Below are positions 40,001 to 51,598 of a stretch of 64,000 nucleotides of DNA, piece after piece. The notes beneath the pieces were generated by a model. That model saw only the letters and a list, made by a program, of their open reading frames with translations. It was not told where the DNA came from and made no database searches. The translations under genes were made by a program, and so were the position numbers. How positions within the stretch are numbered: the first letter of the stretch is position 1; each line of letters begins with the position of its first letter. This DNA is from Cinclus cinclus (lineage: Eukaryota; Chordata; Aves; Passeriformes; Cinclidae), in the NCBI RefSeq assembly GCF_963662255.1, contig NC_085052.1:5872807-5936806 (forward strand), written 5' to 3'.

Positions 40001-40769
40001 TATGACAGATCATAACCATCCATCTGCTTATTACATTGAATGTGACAGATTCCTTAATAATTTTAATATGCAACCTAATATTTTTTAATATGCACTCCCT
40101 CTTTATTCATAGGACTAAGTGCATTACACATGGATAGTTACTGTACCTTGAACTGGACCTTTCATTTCACTCTTTAAATTTAAACAGAGCTGCTTTCATA
40201 TGTGAACATGAGACTTTCTTTCCTGACTCAGGATGGGAATTTTTTTTAAAGCAATTTCCACTCAACTACTTTCCCAAACCAATAGCCTGCAGACATAGTA
40301 AACAGCTACATTTTCTCAACAATACCACGGTTCTGACCATTTCTCCTTTTCTTTGAATTGCACAAAAAACCCTTTGAGTTAACACCACCTTCAGAACTCC
40401 TTTACAACACTATGCCAAGTGTATTTATATGCTGCTCCATAGGATTCACAGAGAAATCATGTTGTTTCAGTGCTCCAGGCAGCATTGCAAATAAAGCTTT
40501 TATATTGATGCACGTAATGATTTAGAAAAGTTTTCTTCTGGGTCAATCTGTGGTGTATCTAAGTTCTGAAAATTAAGACAGAGAAAGAACATAAAACCCA
40601 CAAGGAATTCTCTGTGTTCTTACGTATGTTCTACTTCAATGTTTGTAAAATTCAGCCAGGCAAAAGTACAGTGTTCCTGAAGTGGTGGCTGCTTTTATTC
40701 TATTGCACACTCACTTTGAAAAGTCCTGCATCAGCCTGAACACAGAAACACCTTTTTATACAACTAGAC
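25090..40769. other. Long non-coding, repeat-poor stretch
   Basis: More than 15 kb with no recognised gene and almost no recognised transposon apart from one weak relic at 38.31 kb. Blocks such as 25370-25520, 26490-26680, 32540-32660 and 36010-36180 are rich in ATTA/TAAT words, lack repeats and have the texture of conserved developmental enhancers. That is only an impression; no cross-species comparison is available here. Open frames of up to 102 codons are consistent with chance. Confidence 0.4.
38305..38345. repeat. Possible ancient amniote repeat relic
   Basis: The phrase 'gagggcagaatttggccc' resembles a wording I associate with old interspersed repeats of turtles, crocodilians and birds. 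The family name is not known to me with certainty and the match is short. Confidence 0.3.
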
Positions 40770-41030
40770 AGTGATAGGACAAGGGCGAATGGTTTTAAAC
40801 CTAAAAAGGAGAGATTCAGATTAGATGTCAGCAAGAAATTCTCTGCTCAGAGTGGTGAGGCACTGGCACAGGTTGCCCAGAGATGTGGATGCCTGGAACA
40901 CATCCCTGGAAGTGTTAAAGGCCACTTTGGGTAGCCCTAAGCAGCCTGGTCTAGTGGGTCTAGGGGGCTGGAACCACATGGTGTTTAAGGTCCCTTCCAA
41001 CCCAGACCATTCTGTGGTTCTGTGAATTTA
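40770..41030 (+). mobile_element. CR1 LINE, 3'-terminal fragment
   Basis: Classic CR1 3' end. The order is 'acagtgataggacaagggcgaatggttttaaacctaaaaagg', 'gattcagattagatgtcagcaagaaattc', 'gtggtgaggcactggcacaggttgcccagag', 'catccctggaagtgttaaaggcca', 'agcagcctggtctagtggg', then 'gtttaaggtcccttccaacccagaccattctgtggttctgtg'. Plus orientation, 5'-truncated, about 260 bp, with no reverse-transcriptase sequence. The 66-codon frame at 40825-41025 is read-through. The better match to consensus suggests it is younger than the copies at 43.76 and 44.44 kb. Confidence 0.95.
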
Positions 41031-41035
41031 GAATC

Positions 41036-43757
41036 CAGCAGACTCGGCTTTACTCAAGGCCCAGAGCTTCTCCAGTGATGACATTTAGGAGCTGAGAAAT
41101 TGCCAGAAGAGGTAAACTGAGAGGAAGGAGCCGTGGCTACAACTCCAAGGAAAACACAGAGTGACTCCATTTCCCTAAGGCACCCTGTGCACCCCTGCAT
41201 GAATTCAGAGTCCATGGGCAGCTGTGGTACTGCTGATCCCATCTCTTGTGTATATAATCATGTCATTTCTTAGAAAGGAGAGGAACAGCCCTTTTAAGCT
41301 GTCCCCTAGTGAATCCTGCCAAACTGATACCACAGTCCCACAACTTTTTGGAGTACGGATGGGAGATGACAGCAGAAAAAAACAGTTGTGCTGCACAAAA
41401 AAGCAACACATGGCGCGAGAAAAGCAGGTCAGGAGCAGAGGTGTGAGCACCGTGCTTGTTTGGGAGAGGAGAAGCAGCAGAGGATTCAGAGGCATCAGGC
41501 ACAGTGTGTACAGGAGCAGCGAGGGCTGGCTGGGCAGGCAGTGCCTCTGGCGACCCTGGATCTGTGTCCCTAAGGAATCGCACCTAGGGCACAAAGACAT
41601 TGGAGTCATTGACACAGGCAGCAGTGCGAAATGGCTCCTCGTGGAGTCAGACATTTGGGAGCAGATAAAACCCCTAAAGAATGCTTCTTTTCTCCCTGAG
41701 AGATTAATGTAGATGTGAACGCATTAGCGCTGTTTAAGGGAGAGTATTATCTTTGACAGATAACTGGGATTGGGAATATTAGATTACCAAATAATGGACC
41801 TTTTAAATTCTGTCATCATTACTTATCAGGTACATTAGTTTAAAACCTGCAATTTTGAACTTAGCATTATTGAGCTTTTGAAAGATTGAATTACTGAGCT
41901 TTTGTTTGTGAATGGCTCTGTGAAATTTCCTGAAAAGGATAGTTCTCGTCCTTCATTGTGTCAACGTGAATGCCAAATAACATACTTTATTGATATTTAC
42001 AGACATACAAATGATAGTACTAATGCACCTTAATGTCTGTCTCCCCAAGTGAAAAGCCAGAGCTCTGTTAGATAATATGGTGCACTGTATCTCTTTTGTA
42101 AACCTGTTTGGAAGAGTTAGTATTTACCCCCCCTCCCCTTCCTGAAAACCTCATTTGCACAAGTAGCTTCATCTAGGCAGGTTTGCAGTACAGGCTTCCC
42201 TCTAAGGGTCACTTTCTTTCACTCATTAGATAGACCATAAAATACAAAAGTTACAGACATAGCTGGCATGCATGGGTTGGCAGGAGAGCCATGTCCAGTA
42301 TGCTAAAAATTAGATATTCATAAACACATCCACAACTGGGTTAGATAGGGAGGACAAAGCCCCATATTCATTAGGTGATGAGTCTCAGTCACGGGTTTAG
42401 GAGCAAAATTCCCTGCTGAACTGCTAAATCTCCCAGCTGCCTGCTAAGGGGGGCTCAGGAGCAGGGTGGTTCAGCAAGATCTGCTCCTACAGCCATCGCA
42501 GGGAACCCGACTGCTCTGGTGACACAGGTACCATCTGTGACCTTCCCCTTCTCCACACTGAACTGTGACATTGAGTCTTCAAGGCAGGATTTTCAAAGCT
42601 GAACAAGGAAATTAATCTCACAAATCCCTTAGACATAGCATGCAAATTGGGTGTTTTCTCTATTCCAACAGTTTTGAAAACTCACACTGAGTTTCTCTAA
42701 GTTGTTTGGTGAGGGCAAGACTTTTTATTTTTCCAACTTTTCCAACTTTTTAAGAAGTCAATAGAGTAGCGAGCCAAAAAAATATGAAGAATGATAAGCT
42801 ACAGCCATGAAATGCAAAAGGAATGTTTGTGAGAATATATGTTTGTTTAATGAGGTAGGTTCAAATTATGCTCATAAAACAAAATCAGAGAAAAAGAAAA
42901 GATATCCAGTAAATATCCCTGACACTCCATCAGACCCCAAATGTAGGTACCGCCTCTGCCTAAACAACTCAAAACACTTGGAAACAGTTTAAAATATATT
43001 TTGTTTTGCTTGTTCAGTCTTTATGTGGTTTTTTTCTCTTTTTTTTTTCTCAATTTACCACATTTTTTCATGCCTCTGAGATAAAACCTGTCATATTTGT
43101 GAGACAGACTTCAAATAGATGAACGTTCTGTAAATGTTAAAAGAAAGAAAATTATTTCAAAAAACTAAGTTTCTTCTGAATTATGCTTTTTTTCCTTTTT
43201 CGCCCCCACAAATGAAATATACTCTGAATTCAGATGAAAAAAACCTGGACATCTATTCAACTCATCAGTTCAGCCAACAGTGAGGAGCAAACTCTAGCTA
43301 CAGTATTAATGAGTTATCAGGTCAAGATTAAAACTTGTATGTTTTTGTATGTTCTTCCAAACTCCTGTATGTTCTTAGATGTCTGCCACAGAGAGAAGCT
43401 TCATGGTTATACTTGGATACTTGCAAAGTTTGCAAAATACTACATATTCATCCAGAAAAAGCAACCAAGTTACTCATCAAAAATCAGTTTAATTCTCTCC
43501 TCAAAATGGTATTTCTCTTGTCTGCACACACTGAGAGTGAGAAAGATCAAGATGATACACTTGTACTGTTTTTTAATTTGGAAAAATTCTGTTGAATCTC
43601 ACCTGAATTACTCCAGCTATAATTTGTGGCACATTATAATGACATTATTTTCTGCAAATTTAAACTGCCTTAGCTATTTATTTGACTTCTAAATCATTGA
43701 CTGTTCATCACTCTGTACTGGTATATTTTGAAATGTACCTTCCACCTTCCAGTGGAA
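41036..43757. other. Non-coding stretch with a GC-richer patch
   Basis: Positions 41200-41710 are GC-richer and open in several frames (162 codons plus strand, 149 and 106 codons minus strand). No frame has a recognised domain, and the simultaneous openness on both strands argues for composition rather than coding. The rest is AT-rich unique DNA with one possible old repeat relic at 42.57 kb. Confidence 0.4.
42570..42655. repeat. Ancient amniote interspersed repeat relic (family uncertain)
   Basis: The stretch 'ggcaggattttcaaagctgaacaaggaaattaatctcacaaatccctta', then 'aattgggtgtttt', resembles a pattern I recall from ancient amniote repeats of the type 'ggattttcaaagcgcctaagggaattaggcacccaaatccca..gttgggtgcc'. 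The family name is uncertain and the copy is degenerate. Confidence 0.45.
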
Positions 43758-43836
43758 AATGTCCCTGCTTGTGACAGGGGGTAGGAACTGGATGATCTTT
43801 AAGGTCTCTTCCAATCAAAACCAGTCTATAATTTGA
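43758..43836 (+). mobile_element. CR1 LINE, short 3'-end fragment
   Basis: The sequence 'gtccctgcttgtgacagggggtaggaactggatgatctttaaggtctcttccaatcaaaaccagtctataatttgatgg' aligns with the last ~80 bp of CR1 (gtccctgcccatggcagggggttggaactagatgatctttaaggtcccttccaaccc...). Plus orientation, extreme 5' truncation. Confidence 0.88.
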
Positions 43837-44171
43837 TGGAAAGATCATAGGGATGTGAAAACATAGGAAAATACAGTAAATCCAAAATGCGTATAATGAT
43901 TTCGCAGCCCAAAAGTAATAAAGCTGTGGATAAGAAGAACACTAGAATATGAGGTTGGAGCATGAGAGCATCCTCTTTGAGGGTTTGTGCAAAATGAAAC
44001 AAGTCAATATACCTCATTCCAGCCAAGGCTAACATCTGCTTTTGCATTTGGGGAGTCATGTGACTCAGAGACCCACAAATGCTTTTCCTTGCATGTACAA
44101 GCTCTTTTCATTACGCTAAAAGCTCATTACCATTTTAATTTTTAGATCACGATTCTCATTACTTGCTACTT

Positions 44172-44208
44172 AAAAAAAAAAAAAGAAAGAAAGAAAAAGG
44201 AGAAAAAG
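44172..44208. repeat. A run and GAAA-type low-complexity tract
   Basis: Thirteen A followed by gaaagaaagaaaaaggagaaaaagg. Lysine/glutamate-rich frames through it are compositional. Confidence 0.85.
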
Positions 44209-44439
44209 GCTTAAGGTTTGAGCTGTGTGCAGTGCTGGAGAGCTTGCATGCACATCAAAACTTTTTTCCCCCACAGTGCATGGGAAAGTACTCAATGGCT
44301 CAGCAGATACTGGACCATCCAGAACTCCAAGATAAGGGTGGTAAAACTTAGCTCTTCTACTGTTCATGAGGGGTTTTGCACCTTCTTTGAAAGGCATGGT
44401 TAGAAATGGATGCTAAGAACCAAAGGAAGATTTTAGGAT

Positions 44440-44552
44440 TTTGGAGGATGTGGTTTAGGGGTGATTATCGTGGTGTGTGGTTTATAGCTGGACTAGATAG
44501 ATGTTCTTGAGTTTCTTCCAGCCCTGACATCATTCCTATGATTCTGTGATCA
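44440..44552 (+). mobile_element. CR1 LINE 3'-end fragment, divergent subfamily
   Basis: The segment 'gaggatgtggtttaggggtgattatcgtggtgtgtggtttatagctggactagatagatgttcttgagtttcttccagccctgacatcattcctatgattctgtgat' follows the 3' UTR of the CR1 subfamilies that carry '..gtgttaggtttatggttggactcgatgatcttgagggtcttttccaacc..attctatgattctgtgat'. Plus orientation. It differs in wording from the 40.77-kb copy, so it is probably a different CR1 subfamily. Confidence 0.85.
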
Positions 44553-44555
44553 GTT

Positions 44556-47500
44556 ACTAAAAAAAGAATGTTCTCTGGTGTCCTCCTTAGAGGCACAAGG
44601 TCTCTGTCCTACAACTGGGGAATGTTGTCAACTCACAAGAAAGCAGAACTGCTTGAAATTAAACGTTTTCTCTTCAAGATGAGTGGGAATATATCCAAAC
44701 TGCTTGACATGACCTTACTCAAATTTACAGAAGCCTGTTTAAGGAGCACATCCCACTTCTACCTTCCCAGAGCAATTTTTAAGCTTTTCAAGCTATATCC
44801 TGTTGACACGTACAACACCACAAGCACCCACTGCCATTCATACAGGCCAAATGAAATGAACATCTCCTACCCCGTGGAATTTCCACTGAACTCCACTGAA
44901 AATGATGGGAAAGGAAGGAGATCCAGCTTTTCACTGCTGTCTCTCCTTCAGCCTCCTCTCTTCTGCTCCTACAAATCTTCACATATGATGAATGGATGAA
45001 ATGAAGTTTTTAACCTTAGGTCAGCTGCACACTGGCCTTGCAATGCCAGCATGAAAAGCATTTGGGCACCTCATTGGAACAGTGCAAGGCTTATCCAGCT
45101 AGAAAATGCCCCAGCACTTTGGGGAAGAGAAGATATTTCTCAGACATACACTTCAGAGTGGAATTCTCAGAGATACTTGAGACACTTTGTTAAGCACAAA
45201 AACTCAGAAGCTGGTAGGGTGCAGGGCCAGACAAAGCCCCCGTGGGGAATTCTGAGGGAGCAGAAATGCTGACACACATTCCTTGAAGTGTTTGTATTTT
45301 GCTAGATGCAGAATTGAAATCCAGCTAAACAGAAATATTCCACTTGGAAAAATAAAGTTTAAATAAACTCAGCGCCCAAATGCCTGTGTTTAAAGCTCAG
45401 GTACATTTGAAGTCAAAAACAGAGCAAACGTTATTGGGAGACAAGATGCAAATTAAAGAGTTTAATCTCTCTGCAGTGATCAGCACACTCACTTTATCAG
45501 GTTTCCATCTGTCATCCGAGCTGCAAGTTTACAGGCAATGTACTGTCTGTCCTGAAATCTACATCTCTGATAAGGCATTCAGGTTTCTGTACTGGAAAGT
45601 CTCCTCCATGGAGATAACCACTCTTTTATGTGGGGAAAAAAGTAAGGGAATTTATTCACAAACATCCTGGAAAACTGACAGCTTTTCTGTTTGTTTTCAC
45701 TTTGGAAAGAACGTTGCAATTTCAAGGTTTTGTCCTAGAATGGGAATAAAATTTCCAAGCTCAGAAAAAATGTTTAGAATAAACAGGGTTTGTTTTTTTT
45801 TCAGGTGATGGTAAAGAGTACTGTCAATGGAACTAAATGGAATTTAAAAGACCATCAGATTAATAAGCTTTGCTGAATAGATTTCCTATAAGTTGTTTTT
45901 CTAGTAGGTCACAAAACTCCCTGTTAAAGAGTCAAAAATATTATTAAAAAAAAAATTAAAAGCACAGATGCTAGGTTGCCATGCTGGACAGAAGTCTCTG
46001 TGGTGAATACTGAAGAAGCAGAAATACTGAGGAACATTTCTGAATACTGAGCACTGTTCATATAGAGAATTTCAAAGGCCTTTCCTTGTTTTATGTGAGA
46101 TTTAATTTCAACCTAAAAATTGTTCTGTGCTTGCAATAAAGCACCAGGAGTAGAAAATATGAAACCAGTATGTAAATGAGATATGCCATAGACAGGGGAA
46201 AGGCAGAAGTGTTTTGTATCAAACCTACTTAGCCCCTAAAGCCAACTGTGCATGGAATCTATGCTTTATGACTGTCAGGTAAGACTGACCACAGATGACT
46301 TAGGTATTAATATAACATAGAAAAGCTGAATTGATGCATCTGTAAAATTTACAAAACTTTTTATTTATGCATATATACATTTGCAAAAGGAAATAAATAC
46401 TTCTGAAACACAGACAAATCTGAACCACCTCTAAATAAATCTATTGTTGCTCTTTGTCCACATATTAAACAGGATTAAAATAAAAAAGTAGAAAACCAGA
46501 ATGCCAAAAACTTGCATAAACTGACTAAAACTCATGAGCCCTTTGTGCAACAGGTGTTAAATCTAGATGCAATGTGCATTATGTTACCACCTGGGCTCAT
46601 CTTAGTCTGGCCAAAACAATATCCTCTGCAGGTGTGCAGGAGAAACAGGAACCTAACAGTGCTTTAGAGAAAGGGGAGAAAGTGCCAGCTTTGGCTGAGG
46701 CTCTCACATCAAGGGCGAAAAAAGCAGTCAAGGAACTTTGAGCTGCACAGCAGAGGATGAACAGGTCAGTATGCAGAAATCTCCGTGTGCAGAACCACGT
46801 GCAGATGTGGGCACCAAGAAATACCTTTTGCCAGAAACATTTCTCTGAGTAGTTCTGCTGACCCAGCTGGAAATGGCAGCACATGCCAGTAGCAATATTT
46901 CATGGGATTAATAAAAGAAGGATCAATTAGACAAACATAGTCTTTCATATTTATCATAATCACCATATTTATGAGCTGATTCTGGCATTTCTTTTTCTTT
47001 CCACTTTTCTCCTTTCTGCTGCAGAAGTAGCTGAAGAATGCTGATGAGATACGAATGGCAGTAATTCAACCCTTAGCTGCAACTAGTGCATAAAGTTCAA
47101 ACTCAAATGAGAGGGTTTTGGACAGACAAGTAATAATTTCACTGGTCATCCTGGTTTCCCAGTTTCTCTGAAGTACCAAGTCCACCAGGAAAGTGCTTTT
47201 TGCTTCATGAATACCTGGTGTTTCTTCCTCATCAGTTCAAAATTCTTTAAAACTGTGAGTGGGACTCTGGAAGACTGTTCTTAGACCTTCTGCATTATTT
47301 CCTCTATAAGAAAAGTATAATTTACATCCCTCTTATTCAGCTGAGAGAGATTCTCAGCAACATTTCTCCACAGACACCTGCATCACTTCTCCACAGCTAT
47401 TTGAAAGGTAGAGCATCCAAGCCAGGGGAAGAGATACACTTTGAGCATTTGCAAGACTTTGTTATTCAAAACACAGTTTGAAAATGGCTGTAGGAATTTA

Positions 47501-48826
47501 ATTAGAAACTTCCATTAGGAGATTAGATGACTAGAACAAAGAAAACCAGTGAAAAGGCTTCTTATTAAAACCAGTAGCACTGCAGAATATTGATAGTATA
47601 ACAAAGGAATGAGTGGATATGCATAACAAATTATTAAAGGTTACAGATAAATGCCCAAAACTTGCTTAGCTTCTGGTTGTCCTGGTATATACAGAAGTCA
47701 CTGAGAGGACATGACACATGGTCCCTGCCCCTGCAGAATACAGTGGCTGAGGCAACCAGAGGTGTCAAAGCACCTCTGAGCTCAGCAGTGCTGTGCAATT
47801 ACTCGTGTGCATCCTTCCACCTCTAGTGCAGAAGTGAAGCATGAACAAGCACACAAAAGTCCACAGGTTGCAGCATGAATTCTAGCCACAGAGGTTAGTA
47901 AATGTAAACTCCTCTGATAAAGAATCATGTCTGGGAGAAGGTGAGGCTATGCCTGGAAAAGGACTGGAGCAAGAAGAGACTCACAGTGCTGGACACTGCA
48001 GAATCCCTGAATTCCCTCATTGGGCAGTGTCAGCTCAGGTGAGCTTAAGCCCTAGAAATTGCTGCCCAGAAAAGTGTCTGAGCAGATTCCCTGTGCAGAA
48101 AATAAGAAAAAAAAAATCAATGAAAGATTTAAGATCAAACTTGGACATAATTTGCTTAGCTTCACCTTTCTGGAATGCAGATAGCCACTGCCATTTGTGG
48201 TCAGTACTTAGAATGTTCTTACTCAAAACAGTCCTGCTGTTTCCATCCAGGAGTGGTTTGTATTCTCAGTAACTATCCAACCCAAGTTCTTATGGTTCTG
48301 TCCTCTACAACCATCTGATCTGTGCCTAGTTTTATAATTTCTATAACTAGGAGCTCAGCCTTATTCAAATCAATCTTTCTGATGCAGTCTGGCCCACTTT
48401 TGAATCTGCACTGCAAATTTTCAAGACTCGGCCAAGATAAGTCAGTGGGTTTGCAGTGGGAACAAACAGCTGAGGCTCAAAGCACCTTCCTTTTCCCATC
48501 AGAAGTGCTGGATTTCCCCAGCCACCAAGGGTGAGAGTGTTGGTTATGTCTGCACAACCTTGAAATCCTGAGTTTGCCCAGGGCTCCTCAGCCAGCTGAG
48601 CACTGGGCTGATGTAGGTGCTTTGCTGTCAGTCTCTGAGTTAAGTCATGCAGAGTCTGATCAGATATCTTTGCATGACAGTTCAGAAAACACTGAATGAT
48701 GAATTGTAATTTTTTAAAAAATGCCTTTCTTACCAACAATAGAGTCCATTTATATGAGTACAGATAAATATTCCCTCTCTTCTTGCTTGAGAAAGAGTCC
48801 TTAAATAATCAAGACAAAATCAGTAC
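44556..48826. other. Non-coding stretch
   Basis: AT-rich sequence with chance open frames of up to 143 codons (44568-44999 and 45380-45808, plus strand). Neither frame has recognised similarity or a clear codon pattern. The sequence 'ctatccaacccaagttcttatggttctgt' at 48275-48303 is faintly CR1-tail-like but too weak to call. A minus-strand open frame (48739-48365) lies just downstream of the candidate exon below, but no good acceptor leads into it. Confidence 0.4.
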
Positions 48827-49044
48827 CTGAGTAGCACTCAGCCATGCCTCAACCAAAGATCCTCCCATGTTTTCCATATTCCTGTGGGGTCCAGAGAGCC
48901 AACACCAACTGCCCTGTGCCTCATTGCAGTGCTGTGAAAGATCCTTCTTAACGAGAATAATGTGCCTTCCTACCACCCTTCCCAGCTGGAAGTCAAGGCA
49001 GTGCACGTAGCAGCTGCCAATGGCAACATCTGGACAATTTTTGC
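48827..49044 (-). CDS. Candidate internal exon (unidentified gene)
   Basis: Minus-strand segment of 218 bp. On that strand it is preceded by a pyrimidine-rich acceptor (actcccctttttttatag, with the exon starting gcaaaaattg) and followed by a consensus-like donor (actcag, then gtactg). The interior is open in the frame that starts after two split-codon bases and ends on a codon boundary: 72 codons, with Cys-rich patches (CPDVAIGSCYVHC and QHCNEAQGSWCW) near residues 4-15 and 39-50. I do not recognise the protein. A faint likeness of the last ~25 residues to part of the sialate O-acetylesterase family (CWL..G....GG..EAW) is not strong enough to use. Intron phase matches the candidate exon at 54215-54326, so the two could be spliced across about 5.2 kb. 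It could equally be a non-coding RNA exon, a pseudogene piece or chance. Confidence 0.3.
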
Positions 49045-49324
49045 CTATAAAAAAGGGGAGTAAACCAATAAAAGTAGCATTCAAAGATTTGCACAGACAA
49101 GTTTCAAGTTTCCTCTTCACTAATACAATATAGCATTTTAGTGGTTGCCAGTTACCAAAAGGTTAATAAATTTGAATATTTCCAAGAAAAAGTAAGGGTA
49201 TTACAAGATGAACAGATATCTAGATGGATGACTGTAAAATACTAGAAAATTGCTGATTACTTTGCTAAAGGGCAGAGGCAAATTACAATCATTGTCTTTT
49301 GTTCTTGTGAACCCAAGGCGTTCC

Positions 49325-49344
49325 TTTTTTTTTTTTTTTTTTTT
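49325..49344. repeat. Poly(T) tract, 20 T
   Basis: An uninterrupted run of 20 T. No retroposon body is recognised on the higher-coordinate side, where a minus-strand poly(A) tail would place it. Confidence 0.85.
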
Positions 49345-51510
49345 GTAGTCAAGTTAATGAGCCATACAAGAAACTGTGATGTCCTAGGAAAAAGTGAAGC
49401 CCAGGATATTTAAATGGGTCATGAAGCCAACCTGGAGCAATACTGGAACACCCCAATATCCCAATATGTTAGAGCATTTCAGAGGCTTCATGCAGTTTGG
49501 AAAAGGCAAGAAAACATTCAAATGTCTTTGTAACAGTACTACAGTATCTTAAGGTCAATGTTATAGAAACACAAGCTTCCTCCCCTTTGAATACAGAGAG
49601 GAAATTGTATGGTTACTACAATACAAAATCTCACCTAGTTCACAAGTCCAAAAATTAAAAAGTAATTTCTTCTACAGTACTTGCTGATGAAACTAGATAG
49701 GCTTACCTGGTTAGAAAAGTAAGGACTAAGGAGGAGGAGAATGTGATGGTGGCAAAACAGCTCGGAAACAGAGCTGCTTGGTACTTACAATTTTTCCATA
49801 ATAGTTATTACTACCCTACTGAAACAAACCAACCCCCTCAAATCCAAACATCACAAATCCTCCACTTTTTCAAAAGGCTTTGATTGTTCCTGAAAAAATC
49901 CTGGTTATACTGTGACCACTTCTTCCTCTAAACTCAGAAGAAGAAACAAACGCTCTGTCTGAAGAAAAATTAACCCATCTTCAGTCTTTGAGGTTGTTAC
50001 ACAGCAAGAGTACAGCTGCCTTGGCTGGATTCCCACAGGAGCTGGTAGCTTCTCACCCAGCAGCAATCTGGACTAGAAGGCCTTTTTATTTGAGTACATC
50101 CTTGTTTTGCCATGAAGAATGACTGAATCACTGATGACAATGACTTAATGCAAGAGTACAGTAATAGTTGGGAGCACACCCCATTCTGGCCATGGCTGAG
50201 AGCTCCCTTGACTTGAAGCTCAGCAAAGTTCACTTTGGTCTCCTTGGTCTCTGGCAGCAGCTTGGTGACAACACTGGGGAGAGCAGGACAGCAGCCCAAG
50301 AATTCCCAAGGATGCCAGTCAAGCTCAGGAGGAGCCTGGCAGCCTTTTCCAGAGGCAAGGGATCACCCTGGAGGCAACTGGGACCTTTGGAAGTCAGCAA
50401 CCTTGGGAGTCTCTTGGGCCCCTTCTTTAGGCAACAGTTCCTTCAAATTTCACTCAAAAATAACTCTACTGTTCCCCCAACCACTCAACATCTATTTAAA
50501 CTTATGTTTATATGGTAATATTTAAATTATAAAGCACTGGCCTTTCACCTTTAGGTTCCTGACTGGATTCAAACCCTCTTCCTATGGGAAATGAGTTTGG
50601 TGGCCTAAGCAGAGTCTCGAGTAGACAAAAGTCCTTATCTCTAAACTCCAAACATAATTCAGCACAACATGTCATGATTGGAATTCCCTGCTCAGGAAAA
50701 GACAAGGAATGAGCTTGTGTCAAAAGTAAATTACCTAAGTAATCAAATCAATACTGAATTCAAAGTGGAAATATCAAAATTATCAGGCGGTGCTGTGGAG
50801 GCTACAGAATTGCTGTTTAGCACAATGTTTTCCAGCCATATTCGAAATGAGAAATGTCATTTAGAGCAGATAAACTACAAAAAATGAGGTCAAAGCTGCA
50901 AAGAAGCATTAGCTGAGAACCTTAATAAATTTAAAAATTTCCTTGAATAGCACCTTATCTCCCCTGGAAGAATGCATACAGTCTGGAACTGTGTATCTTC
51001 CCTCCTCACGAGTAGGAGGCAAAGACCCATGATCTGCATCTCAGATACATTTGAAGATGGCTGAGCATGGGGTAGAAATACCATTTAGAGGCGAGTCCTT
51101 ACACAAATCTGATGAGTTTAAAATTGGGCATTTCATGTTGTGACAAAATACCTACAGATGAACTCTCATAACTTTAAGTTAAAAGAAATTCAAGAAAATA
51201 CAGGTAAGTACAGTCCCTTTCTCAGGTTGGAGGGGATAAAGAGATGTAACAGGCTACCAACCTATTCACCTGATGATGAAAAAAGCAAAACAAAGTAGTT
51301 CTTAGCCATGCTGTGATCCTTGAAGCACCTTGTGGCCAAGTTCACATGGCATCAGATATCTTCTTCCTCCCTGGATGTTTGCTTTAAGTTTCTACCCTTG
51401 ACTCACCACAAAATGGATGACAGTTTCATTACAGAATGGCATCACTTGTCAAACTTCAAATTACTGATCATAAAAATATCGGTTATTCTTTGAAGGATTG
51501 TTTGAGCATT

Positions 51511-51515
51511 CTTTC

Positions 51516-51547
<32 letters not shown>
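51511..51547. repeat. TTTTC pentanucleotide microsatellite and T run
   Basis: About five CTTTT units run into a T-rich end (51511-51547). The phenylalanine-rich frames over it are compositional. Confidence 0.9.
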
Positions 51548-51578
51548 ATCAGCATTACTGTTTAGTGAACATACACAA

Positions 51579-51598
51579 GGGGTTGAGTGGGGGGGGGG
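51579..51598 (+). other. G-run pair, possible G-quadruplex
   Basis: Four G (51579-51582), ttgagt, then ten consecutive G (51589-51598), lying 30 bp after the TTTTC repeat. The G10 run could supply several G tracts for a quadruplex on the plus strand. No gene start is nearby to give it an obvious role. Confidence 0.45.

Noticed and set aside
43234..43692. 152-codon plus-strand ORF
   Set aside because: No recognised domain. The residue mix (Ile/Lys/Ser/Phe/Tyr-rich) is what AT-rich non-coding sequence gives, and a few frames of this length are expected by chance in 64 kb.
44568..45808. Two plus-strand ORFs of 143 and 142 codons
   Set aside because: No family recognised, no acceptor or donor at sensible positions, no shared frame. 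Length is within chance expectation.
48275..48303. CR1-tail-like phrase 'ctatccaacccaagttcttatggttctgt'
   Set aside because: Too short and divergent, and the diagnostic block before it (gatgatct..aggtc) is absent.
48365..48739. 124-codon minus-strand ORF just beyond the 48.8-kb candidate exon
   Set aside because: The stretch leading into it lacks a pyrimidine tract and a good AG acceptor, and it has no recognised domain.
48827..48903. Sialate O-acetylesterase relationship of the candidate exon's C-terminal part
   Set aside because: Only a scattered CWL..G....GG..EAW likeness was seen; flanking residues do not follow the family.
49997..50273. Minus-strand open segment after a good acceptor (ctgctctccccag)
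   Set aside because: No convincing donor follows in the open part, and its phase does not fit either neighbouring candidate. The protein is not recognised.
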